DNA of 38,771 nt from the NCBI GenBank assembly GCA_900767595.1, contig CAAFZS010000020.1:1-38771 (forward strand), read 5' to 3'. Below the pieces are notes generated by a model, which did not search any database, had not been told where the DNA came from, and worked only from the letters and a program-made list of their open reading frames with translations. Source of the DNA: Bacteroidales bacterium. GTDB lineage: Bacteria > Bacteroidota > Bacteroidia > Bacteroidales > Paludibacteraceae. The position numbers were made by a program, and so were the translations under genes. This document shows positions 24,687 to 32,625 of the stretch, piece after piece. Position 1 is the first letter of the stretch. The number at the start of each line of letters is the position of its first letter.

Positions 24687-25579
24687 CCGTTATTATTTGC
24701 ACATATAATCGGGACAAGTACCTTGGTGAAACACTACAACGATTAGCAGAAAACCATTTTGAGGGTCCGTGGGAACTGCTGTTGATTAATAACAATAGTA
24801 CCGATTCTACCGAAACTATCTGTCATACTTTTGCTACACAGCATCCGAATATTTCTTTCCGCTATCTGGTGGAAACAAAACAAGGGTTAAGTTATGCTCG
24901 TAACCGCGGAATCCAAGAAGCAAAGGGCGATTGGCTTGTCTTCTTGGATGATGATGCTTTTGTAGGCGAGAACTATTTAGAACGTTTGTTGCAATACATT
25001 CACGATTTACCACAAATGGATGCTTTTGGAGGACGCATTTCTCCTCTTTTTGAAAACGGAGAGATGCCGGCGTGGTTCAGTAAATGGAGTGCCTCTTGGG
25101 TTTCTGCTATTGATAAAGGAGATAAAGTATGCCCATTTACGAAAGATTATCCTATTGGTGCTAATATGGGCTTTAGTAAACGAATTGCGGACCAATGCGG
25201 ATTGTTCAATACGGATTTGGGACGTAGTGGAAAAAACTTAATCGGAGGAGAGGAAAAGGACTACTTTAATCGTCTTAAATCGCTAAATGCCACGATCTAT
25301 TATTTGCCTGAGATAGAAGTTCAACACTGTATTCCCTCTTCGCGTACAACGGATGAATATATCTGCCGTTTAGGATTAGGTGTGGGGCAAAGCGAGCGGC
25401 AAAGAACGCTCGCTATATCCAAAGTGGAATATAGCAAGCGTCTATTCTTGGAAGTTGTCAAGTGGGGCGGAACGATTGTTCTTTGGCTTTGCTATTTTAT
25501 GGTTGGGCAGAAGTCAAAGGGCGACAAATTAGTTTCTTTCCGTATAAAGGTAACCCAAGGCCTGCTAAACTTAGTATAA
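24680..25579 (+). CDS. Family 2 glycosyltransferase
   Basis: This 299-aa GT2 enzyme starts with LTVIICTYNRDKYL, has INNNSTDST (nucleotide site), the DXD-type FLDDDAF (about residues 91-97) and an acidic IGGEEKDYFNRL region that would hold the catalytic base. A single hydrophobic stretch near the end (GGTIVLWLCYFMVG) may anchor it to the membrane. Sugar specificity unknown. It is the last gene of the plus-strand unit. Its final 83 bases overlap the 3' end of the convergent yfhO gene, and no hairpin terminator is apparent between them. Confidence 0.92.
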   Translation: MLTVIICTYNRDKYLGETLQRLAENHFEGPWELLLINNNSTDSTETICHTFATQHPNISFRYLVETKQGLSYARNRGIQEAKGDWLVFLDDDAFVGENYLERLLQYIHDLPQMDAFGGRISPLFENGEMPAWFSKWSASWVSAIDKGDKVCPFTKDYPIGANMGFSKRIADQCGLFNTDLGRSGKNLIGGEEKDYFNRLKSLNATIYYLPEIEVQHCIPSSRTTDEYICRLGLGVGQSERQRTLAISKVEYSKRLFLEVVKWGGTIVLWLCYFMVGQKSKGDKLVSFRIKVTQGLLNLV

Positions 25580-28007
25580 GTGCTAAAATCAAAATAGCCA
25601 TACTCCATTTATCCGTTTTTAATGCGGAGGGTACAAACTCCATCACGATTTTATGCTGACCTGCCGGAATAACGGCTGCACGGAGTGTATAATTGGCGCG
25701 ACCAATAGGCTGCTCCTCTCCGTCAATATAGAGGTGCCAATCGTGAGGATAGTAGATTTCCGAGAATACGCACACCTTATCTTCTTGTGCGGTCGCATCA
25801 TACTCCAGCCGATTGGGGGCATAACTTGTCATCTCAATGGATGCCGGAGCGGAAGAGGAAACGTTTAATATGTTCTCAAACTTTTTGTCTGCTACCGCTA
25901 CTGTCCTAAGGTCTAAGATATTGAGCGCATCACTCTCTTGATTGGGTGTGTCCACGAATTCCACTTCATCCACAAACCACGCATTACCGAAGGCATCGGG
26001 ATTGAGTTGAACACCGTTGCGGGTGATGATATACTTGGTGTTGAGCATGTTTAGAACCTGCCAATTATTGCGGGAGATATGCTCGTCAATCAGATCTTGA
26101 TAGCGGCGTAGTTTGGCTGCCGAATAGCCACCAATAGATTTCAAGCGATAGGAGGTGCGTGAATCGTTAAAAGTGTTTGCTGCCACATTAAGGACACGGT
26201 AATCCAGACTCTTGTCTTTGAGAATCTGCTCCTCCCAAGGTTGGATAGCAAAATAGCGTGCATCTTCTTTCTTGCTCACGAAATTATCATAATTAAAGAG
26301 CCTGCGATCCACAGGAACCATATCAGCGAGAATAAGAATGCCGAGGAGGGCATAAAGAACGCCCTTCGGGCTGAAAGACCGCTTCGCTGAAAGATCGCTT
26401 TTGCTGTAGGACCGCTGCGCTGAAAGATATTGATACCCCAATAGAGCCGCTGCCGCTAAGGCAATGAAGATAAACGAACGCCAGGCATCCGCTTTTAACA
26501 TAGCGGTACGTTGGTCAATAATCATTTGGTAGATATCATTTCCTACCTGTCCCTTCCACTGAGCATCGTAACTCGAAACGCAAGAGCATATACTGCCGCC
26601 AAAGAGGGCGAAGATGAGGCATAGACCTGCGGTTATACCGGCGGCGATGAGAATAGACCGCTTCGCTGCAAGACCGCTATCACTGTCAGACCGCTGTGCT
26701 GTCAGGCGTTGCAAGGCAAGGAAACCTAACAGGGGCATGGTTATCTCGGCTACGACAAGGATACTCTCCACTGCGCGGAACTTATTATACATGGGGAAGT
26801 AGTTGAAGAAGAGTTCTGTCAGTGGCATAAAATGTCGTCCCCAAGCGAGAGTGACCGAGAAGAGGGTCGCAATGAGCAACGCCCATTTATAAGGTCCCTT
26901 TACTATAATCAGTCCTAAGACAAAGAGGAAAACAATGATGGCTCCCATATAGACAGGTCCGCTCGTAAAAGGTTTTTCTCCCCAATAGGTGGGTGCGGAT
27001 TGACAAAACTGTTTGGCACTACCTTTCGGAACGCGCGCTTTGACGAGCTCGTCATAAAGAACGGATTTAGTGCCCACATTATACCCACTGGCTCCACCCA
27101 TATAGTTTGGGATGAGGAAGGTCATTGTTTCATTGATACCATACGACCAAGCAGTAGCATAATCCAAATCAAGTCCTGCGGTTTTATTGGTGGCATCCGT
27201 TTCTTTCACCAGTTCCGAGTGTCCACCTCGCATCGTCTCTTTGAGATAACCTTGGTTCATTTGCCACCAACTGAGTTTGGTCCCAAAAATAAGTAATCCG
27301 CAGAGGACGAGAACACCCACACCGGTTCCGAGGTCTTTCCAACGCTTTTCGGAAATATGAATATACAGTTCTGCTATTGCCATTACGCCTATGAGCATAC
27401 AAATATAGTACGTCATTTGCGGATGCAGGTTGATACTCAAAATACCATATAAAATGACGAGGGGTGCCCCAAGCCAGTATTTCTTTCTAAAGATAGCATA
27501 GAAACCGCCTATCATAGGAGCCAATAACCCCAAACCGGCAGCTTTGGTGATGTGTCCTGCCGGGATAAGAAGGAAAAAATAGCTACTTAATCCTATCGCC
27601 AATCCTCCCACTAAACTCAGCCAAGGATTGACGCCAAAACATACTAACATTAGGAAGAATCCAAAGAAATAGGCGGCGATGATGCCGATTGCATTGAGAT
27701 CTTCAAAGAACCCGAAGTGCGCAATATGTTCAACATTAGCACGAACTATACTTGTAGGCAAGTTCCCTGTTATCTGATAGGTGGGCATACCGCCAAACAT
27801 AGAATTGGTCCACCACGGGCTATAACCTTCCTTGTTGTAGAACTCGCGAGCTTCTTGTGCGCCTCCTTTCCAAGTGTTGACGTCGCCGGCTTGTAACACC
27901 TTACCTTCTAACAAAGGAGCACAATAGATGAGGGCGAAAACAATAAACACCACAATGGCCACCACATAGGGCAGCAATGCTTTCCAATCAATATTCAATT
28001 TCTTCAT
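25497..28007 (-). CDS. YfhO-family polytopic membrane protein
   Basis: This 836-aa protein has an N-terminal membrane helix, an extracytoplasmic loop with family-typical QAGDVNTWKGG and PWWTNSMFGGMPTY, then about ten more membrane segments and a large C-terminal soluble domain ending with a final helix. YfhO-family proteins are GT-C-like; the Bacillus member takes part in lipoteichoic-acid glycosylation, and Bacteroidota members are presumed to glycosylate surface polymers. Two in-frame 50-bp class repeats encode AQRSDSDSGLAAKRS and AQRSYSKSDLSAKRSFS in two loops near membrane segments. It is the last gene of the minus-strand run, starting 11 bases after merR. It overlaps the convergent GT2 gene by 83 bases. 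Confidence 0.88.
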   Translation of the reverse strand: MKKLNIDWKALLPYVVAIVVFIVFALIYCAPLLEGKVLQAGDVNTWKGGAQEAREFYNKEGYSPWWTNSMFGGMPTYQITGNLPTSIVRANVEHIAHFGFFEDLNAIGIIAAYFFGFFLMLVCFGVNPWLSLVGGLAIGLSSYFFLLIPAGHITKAAGLGLLAPMIGGFYAIFRKKYWLGAPLVILYGILSINLHPQMTYYICMLIGVMAIAELYIHISEKRWKDLGTGVGVLVLCGLLIFGTKLSWWQMNQGYLKETMRGGHSELVKETDATNKTAGLDLDYATAWSYGINETMTFLIPNYMGGASGYNVGTKSVLYDELVKARVPKGSAKQFCQSAPTYWGEKPFTSGPVYMGAIIVFLFVLGLIIVKGPYKWALLIATLFSVTLAWGRHFMPLTELFFNYFPMYNKFRAVESILVVAEITMPLLGFLALQRLTAQRSDSDSGLAAKRSILIAAGITAGLCLIFALFGGSICSCVSSYDAQWKGQVGNDIYQMIIDQRTAMLKADAWRSFIFIALAAAALLGYQYLSAQRSYSKSDLSAKRSFSPKGVLYALLGILILADMVPVDRRLFNYDNFVSKKEDARYFAIQPWEEQILKDKSLDYRVLNVAANTFNDSRTSYRLKSIGGYSAAKLRRYQDLIDEHISRNNWQVLNMLNTKYIITRNGVQLNPDAFGNAWFVDEVEFVDTPNQESDALNILDLRTVAVADKKFENILNVSSSAPASIEMTSYAPNRLEYDATAQEDKVCVFSEIYYPHDWHLYIDGEEQPIGRANYTLRAAVIPAGQHKIVMEFVPSALKTDKWSMAILILALILSLAGLGLPLYGKKLICRPLTSAQP
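26371..26427 (-). repeat. In-frame dispersed repeat, yfhO copy 1
   Basis: On the coding strand the units are CAGCGCAGCGGTCCTA, CAGCAAAAGCGATCTTT and CAGCGAAGCGGTCTTT, followed by CAG. They encode SAQRSYSKSDLSAKRSFS. A small hairpin GCCCTTCGGGC lies directly beside it (26361-26371). Related copies lie at 26655-26705 and 36627-36680. Confidence 0.88.
26655..26705 (-). repeat. In-frame dispersed repeat, yfhO copy 2
   Basis: Coding-strand units CAGCACAGCGGTCTGA, CAGTGATAGCGGTCTTG, CAGCGAAGCGGTCT. They encode TAQRSDSDSGLAAKRS, clearly related to copy 1 and to the nrnA copy. Confidence 0.85.
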
Positions 28008-28018
28008 AATCCTTATAA

Positions 28019-28342
28019 TTATATATTCGCGCGTATAGCGGCGAGTTCATCTCGTAATCGTAATAGTATCTCGGTGGCGCGTTGACGCACATCCACCTGT
28101 TTGGTCCCTTGCTTGAGTTCGTTGCGGATAGCCTCGATACGCGTAATCTTCAGTTCGTCCCGTAAGTATTGGATTTGTTTGATGAGATCGATGTCTTCTT
28201 TGGTATAGTAGCGATTCTTGTGCCCATCTTTTCGAGGGTTAAGGTCTTCAAACATTTCTTCCCAATAACGAAGGGTCGTTGCGGTCAGACCTGTTTGCTG
28301 TCTCACCTCTTTCATCGAATAATATGTGCGCTCTATTTCCAT
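28019..28342 (-). CDS. MerR-family transcriptional regulator
   Basis: This 107-aa protein is a MerR-type regulator consisting almost only of the DNA-binding region: YYSMKEVRQQTGLTATTLRY (HTH, ~7-26), WEEMF, then NRYYTKEDIDLIKQIQYLRD and a short helical tail for dimerisation. It lacks the Cys metal site and any effector domain, so the signal it senses, if any, is not visible. Its start shares one base with the DUF5683 stop (TGATG). Small MerR proteins are often found beside parAB/DUF5683 in Bacteroidota. Confidence 0.9.
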   Translation of the reverse strand: MEIERTYYSMKEVRQQTGLTATTLRYWEEMFEDLNPRKDGHKNRYYTKEDIDLIKQIQYLRDELKITRIEAIRNELKQGTKQVDVRQRATEILLRLRDELAAIRANI

Positions 28343-28929
28343 CAGAATCGAATAGCTATATGCATCTCCGGCGTTCGTGTTTGACGCAGAGCGTCGTAGT
28401 ACAAATTCGGTTCAACGTTCATACTTAAGTCCGGCGATATATCGAAATCAAACAACTGTGCATCCACATAAGCGTCGATAATCGATAGCCCGTACACAAT
28501 GATGGTGGCCACGATGCTGATATCCCGATACCGGCGATACGTGTTCTGCTGATTATCCAACGTTTGCGTATATCGGTCCCTTCCACCCATCCTTTCGATG
28601 TCGTATCCCTTGGGCAAGACGGCATTATAAGAGCGTTTGGGATCGGTGGACAACACCTCGTCTGTCAAGATATCCCGATAGGCGGTTTTGTACGAGGTAT
28701 AGTAGTTGTTTGTGTACATGATGGCATAAGCGCAGCCCATCAAACCGCCATAGACAATCGGCAACTTCCAGTAACTGCGGTTGTATATCTGTCCTGCTCC
28801 GGGTAGGATAGCGGCCATCCAAACCGCCCGATACGGATCGGGTTTCCAAAGGGTAGGGATAGTGTCATGCTCGTGAGCAGAAGCACTTATCGAACATAAA
28901 ATCAATATGGCAATCAGTAGTCGCTTCAA
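28342..28929 (-). CDS. DUF5683 membrane protein
   Basis: This 195-aa protein has a signal peptide (1-18) and the DUF5683 features: AVWMAAILPGAGQIYNRSYW (about 35-54), a hydrophobic IVYGGLMGCAYAIMY segment, and a late ISIVATIIVYGLSIIDAYVD segment. It therefore spans the membrane at least twice. Its function is not known; it commonly sits directly after parB in Bacteroidota, as here (4-base overlap). A link to the segregation or envelope machinery is inferred only from that conserved neighbourhood. Confidence 0.85.
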   Translation of the reverse strand: MKRLLIAILILCSISASAHEHDTIPTLWKPDPYRAVWMAAILPGAGQIYNRSYWKLPIVYGGLMGCAYAIMYTNNYYTSYKTAYRDILTDEVLSTDPKRSYNAVLPKGYDIERMGGRDRYTQTLDNQQNTYRRYRDISIVATIIVYGLSIIDAYVDAQLFDFDISPDLSMNVEPNLYYDALRQTRTPEMHIAIRF

Positions 28930-29756
28930 CGGATGATATTAATAATGTCGTTCAACTCTTTTTCGTTTGCAAAGAAAATGGTTAGTTTGCCTTCCGTCAC
29001 CTTCACTTTTTGCGGGAAGATCCCCGACAGGATATTCTGTTGACGGAGATACGGATGGGGTGTCTTCTGAATCTTCTCCTTTGCCAAGGTCTTAACTTGG
29101 TTAACCAGCGCTTCCACTTGTCGAACGGAAAGTCCGTTTTCTAAAATCTTATGGTAGATATCTATTTGCTGTTCTGCCGATTGGCTGCTGAGGATAGCAC
29201 GGGCGTGACCCATATCGAGTTTCTTATCTTTGATACCCATCTGTATCTCGGCAGGTAACTTGAGCAATCGTAGATAATTGGTGATGGTAGCGCGTTTCTT
29301 GCCAATCTTCTCCGCCATGCGTTCTTGGGTCAACTGATATTCGTCCATCAGTCGTTGGTATGCCAACGCGATCTCAATGGCATCCAAGTCTTCGCGCTGT
29401 ACGTTCTCAATCAACGCCCACTCCATCACTTGCTCATCCTTCGCTTCTTTGATATAAGCGGGGATAGTGGTCAGTCCCACTTTCTTTGCTGCGCGATAAC
29501 GGCGTTCGCCGGCAATAATCATATAGGTGCCATCTTCGTTTTTACGCAGCGTGATAGGCGAGATTACGCCGTGTTCGCGAATCGAATCGGCGAGTTCTTC
29601 GAGCGATTCTTCGTCAAACGTGCGACGAGGTTGATCGGGATTGGCTACAATCAGATCAAGGGCTACTTCGTTAATACTGCTACCTCCGTTCGTATCTACA
29701 TGAGAGGTATCGATGAGGGCGTCTAATCCGCGCCCGAGGCCGGTCATTCTTTTCAT
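28926..29756 (-). CDS. parB: Chromosome partitioning protein ParB
   Basis: This 276-aa protein is a chromosomal ParB/Spo0J: GLGRGLDALI at the N-terminus, the CTP-binding motifs ANPDQPRRTF and AGERRYRAA (about 87-95), the NVQREDLDAIEIA block, an HTH with EKIGKKRATITNYLRLL that binds parS, and a C-terminal dimerisation region. It loads as a CTP-gated clamp at parS and works with ParA to segregate the origin. No consensus parS (TGTTTCACGTGAAACA) was found in this window. It starts 12 bases after parA. Confidence 0.96.
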   Translation of the reverse strand: MKRMTGLGRGLDALIDTSHVDTNGGSSINEVALDLIVANPDQPRRTFDEESLEELADSIREHGVISPITLRKNEDGTYMIIAGERRYRAAKKVGLTTIPAYIKEAKDEQVMEWALIENVQREDLDAIEIALAYQRLMDEYQLTQERMAEKIGKKRATITNYLRLLKLPAEIQMGIKDKKLDMGHARAILSSQSAEQQIDIYHKILENGLSVRQVEALVNQVKTLAKEKIQKTPHPYLRQQNILSGIFPQKVKVTEGKLTIFFANEKELNDIINIIR

Positions 29757-29768
29757 ATATTACGAGAT

Positions 29769-30536
29769 TTAGATTTTTTGACGAGAAATAAGTTCTTTGG
29801 CCAGAGCCGTATAGTTCTTTGCGCCCCTGCTTGAGGAATCGTAGTCTAAAACCGACTGCCCGTGACTGGGAGCTTCGCTCAAACGCACGTTGCGCGAGAT
29901 AACCGTATTGAAAGCCAAGTCGCCAAAATGACGTTTCACCTCCTCATATACTTGGTTGCTTAAGCGCAAACGGTTGTCGTGCATAGTGAGCAGGAACCCT
30001 TCAATCTGCAATGCGGGATTGAGTTTGGACTTGATGATCTTGATGGTATTAAGGAGTTTGGCAATACCTTCAAGAGCAAAGAACTCGCATTGTACGGGGA
30101 TAATCACGCTGTCGCTGGCCGTTAGGGCATTGATGGTAATAAGACCGAGCGAGGGTGAGCAGTCAATAAAGATGTAGTCGTAATCGTTACTAACCTGCTG
30201 TAACATTGTGCGCAGCAAGGTTTCGCGATTGGCAATATTCAGCATCTCTATCTCGGCTCCCACCAAATCAATGTGACTGGGGATAAGAGAGAGGTTCTTA
30301 GTCTGAGTCGGTAGAATCGCTTTGCGCGGATCCAGTTGGTTGACTAAGCACTCATAGATAGTGCTGTTGAGTTCACGGATATCGACACCTAACCCCGAAG
30401 ATGCATTCGCTTGCGGGTCAGCATCGATAAGGAGGACTTTCTTACCCTGTCCTGCCAAAGCCGCTGATAAGTTGATGGCCGTAGTGGTTTTTCCTACACC
30501 ACCTTTTTGATTAGCAATAGAAATAATTTTTCCCAT
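29769..30536 (-). CDS. parA: Chromosome partitioning ATPase ParA (Soj)
   Basis: This 255-aa protein has the deviant Walker A KGGVGKTT (11-18), DADPQANASSGLG (Walker A'), and the Walker B-type YIFIDCSPSLG. It is the standard ParA length and pairs with the adjacent parB. Its leader carries a heptamer tandem repeat immediately upstream, between the end of the beta-barrel gene and the start codon. No separate promoter is obvious, so it is probably read from the upstream gene. Confidence 0.97.
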   Translation of the reverse strand: MGKIISIANQKGGVGKTTTAINLSAALAGQGKKVLLIDADPQANASSGLGVDIRELNSTIYECLVNQLDPRKAILPTQTKNLSLIPSHIDLVGAEIEMLNIANRETLLRTMLQQVSNDYDYIFIDCSPSLGLITINALTASDSVIIPVQCEFFALEGIAKLLNTIKIIKSKLNPALQIEGFLLTMHDNRLRLSNQVYEEVKRHFGDLAFNTVISRNVRLSEAPSHGQSVLDYDSSSRGAKNYTALAKELISRQKI

Positions 30537-30552
30537 ATTTTATATAATTTAT

Positions 30553-30604
30553 CATTCTTCATTCTTCAATCTTCAATCTTCAATCTTCATTCGCCCTTTG
30601 GGCG
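30553..30604 (-). repeat. Heptamer minisatellite and hairpin upstream of parA
   Basis: Plus-strand units CATTCTT x2 and CAATCTT x3 (30553-30587), then the hairpin CGCCC-TTT-GGGCG (30592-30604). The hairpin encodes the last residues of the upstream beta-barrel protein, and its TGA lies at the junction. The same layout (GCCC..GGGC hairpin beside ATTGA-type heptamers) recurs near 32.3 kb. Confidence 0.82.
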
Positions 30605-31282
30605 CCTGAATTCCCAAAGCCACGCGAGGTGGATGCCTACATTGAGGGAGTTCGACATCCGCAAGTCGGCGCCGACCGTATTATCAAACAGTGTTCCGAG
30701 GGAGTAGTTCGCTCTTACCTCCAATTGATAGATACCCGCTTTTCGGCTGCGATAGTAAAAACCGAGTCCACCGGCTACACCCCAATCAAACGGGTGCATA
30801 ATCTTTCCGTATTCAGGTTGGTCGGGATAACCTTCCGGATTGAGATTGTTTATTTCTTCTTTAATGCAATAGCCGATCTGCGGACCTAAATTCACAAACC
30901 CGCGGAAAGAGGGTTTACCGAAATAAATATGCATCAAGAAAGGGATCTCTAAATAGTGTAACTTTCTTGTATAATTGGTTCCTATCCCATTAACATTCAC
31001 ACCGGCTTCACGCCAACCGCGTTGCATATAATTGAGTTCGACTTGTATGCCGCAACATTTCTGCTCACTATAGCGGAAGACCAAACCTCCGGTTCCTCCC
31101 AAGATAGCACCATTAAGGAAAGGCGACATTGTTTCTCTCGCCGGATTAAACAATACCGTTGAACCGATTACTCCGCCGTGCACACCTATGTACATCTCCG
31201 GAGCAAGTAACCGTTTCTGTGCTTGTGCGCCTATGGCGATTATAAGCAAGAACCCTACTATATAAATGCGCTGATGTCTCAT
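30587..31282 (-). CDS. Outer-membrane beta-barrel (porin-family) protein
   Basis: This 231-aa protein has a signal peptide (about 1-21, ending GAQAQ) and alternating beta-strand pattern through its length, with MYIGVHGGVIGS, YLEIPFLMHIYFG and GFVNLGPQIGYCI typical of the Bacteroidota OMP_b-brl (PorT-like) family. It would form an eight-strand-class barrel in the outer membrane. It is not clearly PorT itself. The final residues RRPKGE are encoded by a small hairpin shared with the repeat in front of parA and may be an addition. It overlaps the upstream LysM gene by 4 bases. Confidence 0.82.
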   Translation of the reverse strand: MRHQRIYIVGFLLIIAIGAQAQKRLLAPEMYIGVHGGVIGSTVLFNPARETMSPFLNGAILGGTGGLVFRYSEQKCCGIQVELNYMQRGWREAGVNVNGIGTNYTRKLHYLEIPFLMHIYFGKPSFRGFVNLGPQIGYCIKEEINNLNPEGYPDQPEYGKIMHPFDWGVAGGLGFYYRSRKAGIYQLEVRANYSLGTLFDNTVGADLRMSNSLNVGIHLAWLWEFRRPKGE

Positions 31283-32625
31283 TGGTTAATCAGTGTCATA
31301 TGCGTGTTCACCCAACCGCCTTCTCCTGCTCGCTCCAAGCGTAGATCGGATTGCAAACCTTGCGGCATTGCTTGCCCCCTGAGGAAAGCAATGAACTGGC
31401 GAGTCAGGTCGTAACCTAATAGGTCAAAGCGAGGATGCCCGCTTGCGTGCGGATGACCGAAATAAAGGTCGTATGCTTGCTCGTATATGTCGGTTGACGC
31501 TACCGAATCTGTTGCAAAGATGGTGGCATAAACCTGTGGCAACACAATCTGCTCCTTCTGCCAAGCATAATGACTATATAAGGCAAGATCGTTCCTGCCT
31601 TTACCCATAGGCAAGTGGGGTAGGATAATCTGCAGGTTATTGTATTTCTCTGTGTTAAAGATGATGATGTTTCTAACACTGTCTTTTAAATTCGTAAATA
31701 ACGAATCCGCCATAATCGTATGCAAACTCGTTACCGTATAGGGCAACCCGCGATTGACAATCTGTTCGCGGATATAACGGACACTCTGCGGGATATCCGC
31801 TTCGCGCCCTTCTACCAATACGCAGTTTATGGAATCCTGCTTGTCTTCAACAAACTGCAAGAAGGCGTCTGCCTCTTGCCTAGCCGTGGCATTGAAACGA
31901 ATCAGATACGGGTTGTGACTGAGCATAGGCATGTTGTCCGTAAACGGAACCAGGGTTGGGATATGATGATGGTTGATAAACGAATCCAAAGCCGTTACTT
32001 GTTGCGGATAAGCGGGACCGATAATCGCTTGTATCGAATCCAACTTGCCTTCTTGGATGAGCTGCTCTGTCATATGCTGATCCTTGCCGATGTCGTAGGT
32101 GAATAAATGAATAGGATATCGACTGTCTTGCACTTGCTGCAAAGCAATCAAACACCCCTCATAGAAATCTACAAACCGATCCATCGTCTCGGTTCGCTTC
32201 GTTATCTGTGCCTGCAACGGCAACAAAAGAGCAATGTTCGTAGCCCCTTCCAACTTCACTTCCTCATTCCTCATTCCTTTTTCCTCAGTAGCCCTCTGGG
32301 TTTCCTCAATCTTCAATTCCTCATTTAGCCCTTCAGGGCGGTTCAATTCCTCATTTTTTATGACGGTTCTCCCGGACGGGATATACAAGGTATCTCCGAA
32401 CTGCAATCCGCGATCCTTGAGGAAGGGGTTCCATTCAATCACCATAGATTGAGTCACCCCGAAATTCACACTTACGCGGTAGATACCGACGCTGCGCTCT
32501 ACGGGATAACGATAAACAATCACACCCTCAATCGTGTCGGTAGGGTAATCTAAATCGGGCTTTTGTGCCAAGCCTAAGACCGTCCATCCTAAAAGGATGG
32601 TTAATATGAACCATTTTGCTTTCAT
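31279..32625 (-). CDS. LysM protein with periplasmic-binding-like domain
   Basis: This 448-aa protein has a signal peptide (1-20), then a degenerate LysM-like segment for peptidoglycan binding (YRVSVNFGVTQSMVIEWNP...FGDTLYIPSG), a charged linker, and a type 1 periplasmic-binding fold (IALLLPLQ through the end) of the amino-acid-ABC-receptor kind. This domain pair is recurrent in Bacteroidota; it is thought to be periplasmic, ligand unknown. The linker (NEELNRPEGLNEELKIEE...) is encoded by low-complexity heptamer DNA with a hairpin at 32262-32347, so it probably arose by repeat insertion or expansion. It overlaps gldG by 4 bases and the next gene by 4. Confidence 0.85.
   Translation of the reverse strand: MKAKWFILTILLGWTVLGLAQKPDLDYPTDTIEGVIVYRYPVERSVGIYRVSVNFGVTQSMVIEWNPFLKDRGLQFGDTLYIPSGRTVIKNEELNRPEGLNEELKIEETQRATEEKGMRNEEVKLEGATNIALLLPLQAQITKRTETMDRFVDFYEGCLIALQQVQDSRYPIHLFTYDIGKDQHMTEQLIQEGKLDSIQAIIGPAYPQQVTALDSFINHHHIPTLVPFTDNMPMLSHNPYLIRFNATARQEADAFLQFVEDKQDSINCVLVEGREADIPQSVRYIREQIVNRGLPYTVTSLHTIMADSLFTNLKDSVRNIIIFNTEKYNNLQIILPHLPMGKGRNDLALYSHYAWQKEQIVLPQVYATIFATDSVASTDIYEQAYDLYFGHPHASGHPRFDLLGYDLTRQFIAFLRGQAMPQGLQSDLRLERAGEGGWVNTHMTLINQ
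32262..32347 (-). repeat. Heptamer/hairpin low-complexity tract inside the LysM gene
   Basis: Plus-strand CCTCATT x2, CCTTTTT, CCTCAGT (32262-32289), AGCCCTCTGGG, CCTCAAT, CTTCAAT (32304-32317), then the hairpin GCCCT-TC-AGGGC (32328-32339) and GGTTCAAT. It encodes the Glu/Asn-rich linker between two domains. Confidence 0.8.

Noticed and set aside
28926..30536. parS site near parAB
   Set aside because: I looked for TGTTTCACGTGAAACA and close forms; only isolated half-like GTTTCAC or GTGAAAC words in coding DNA were found.
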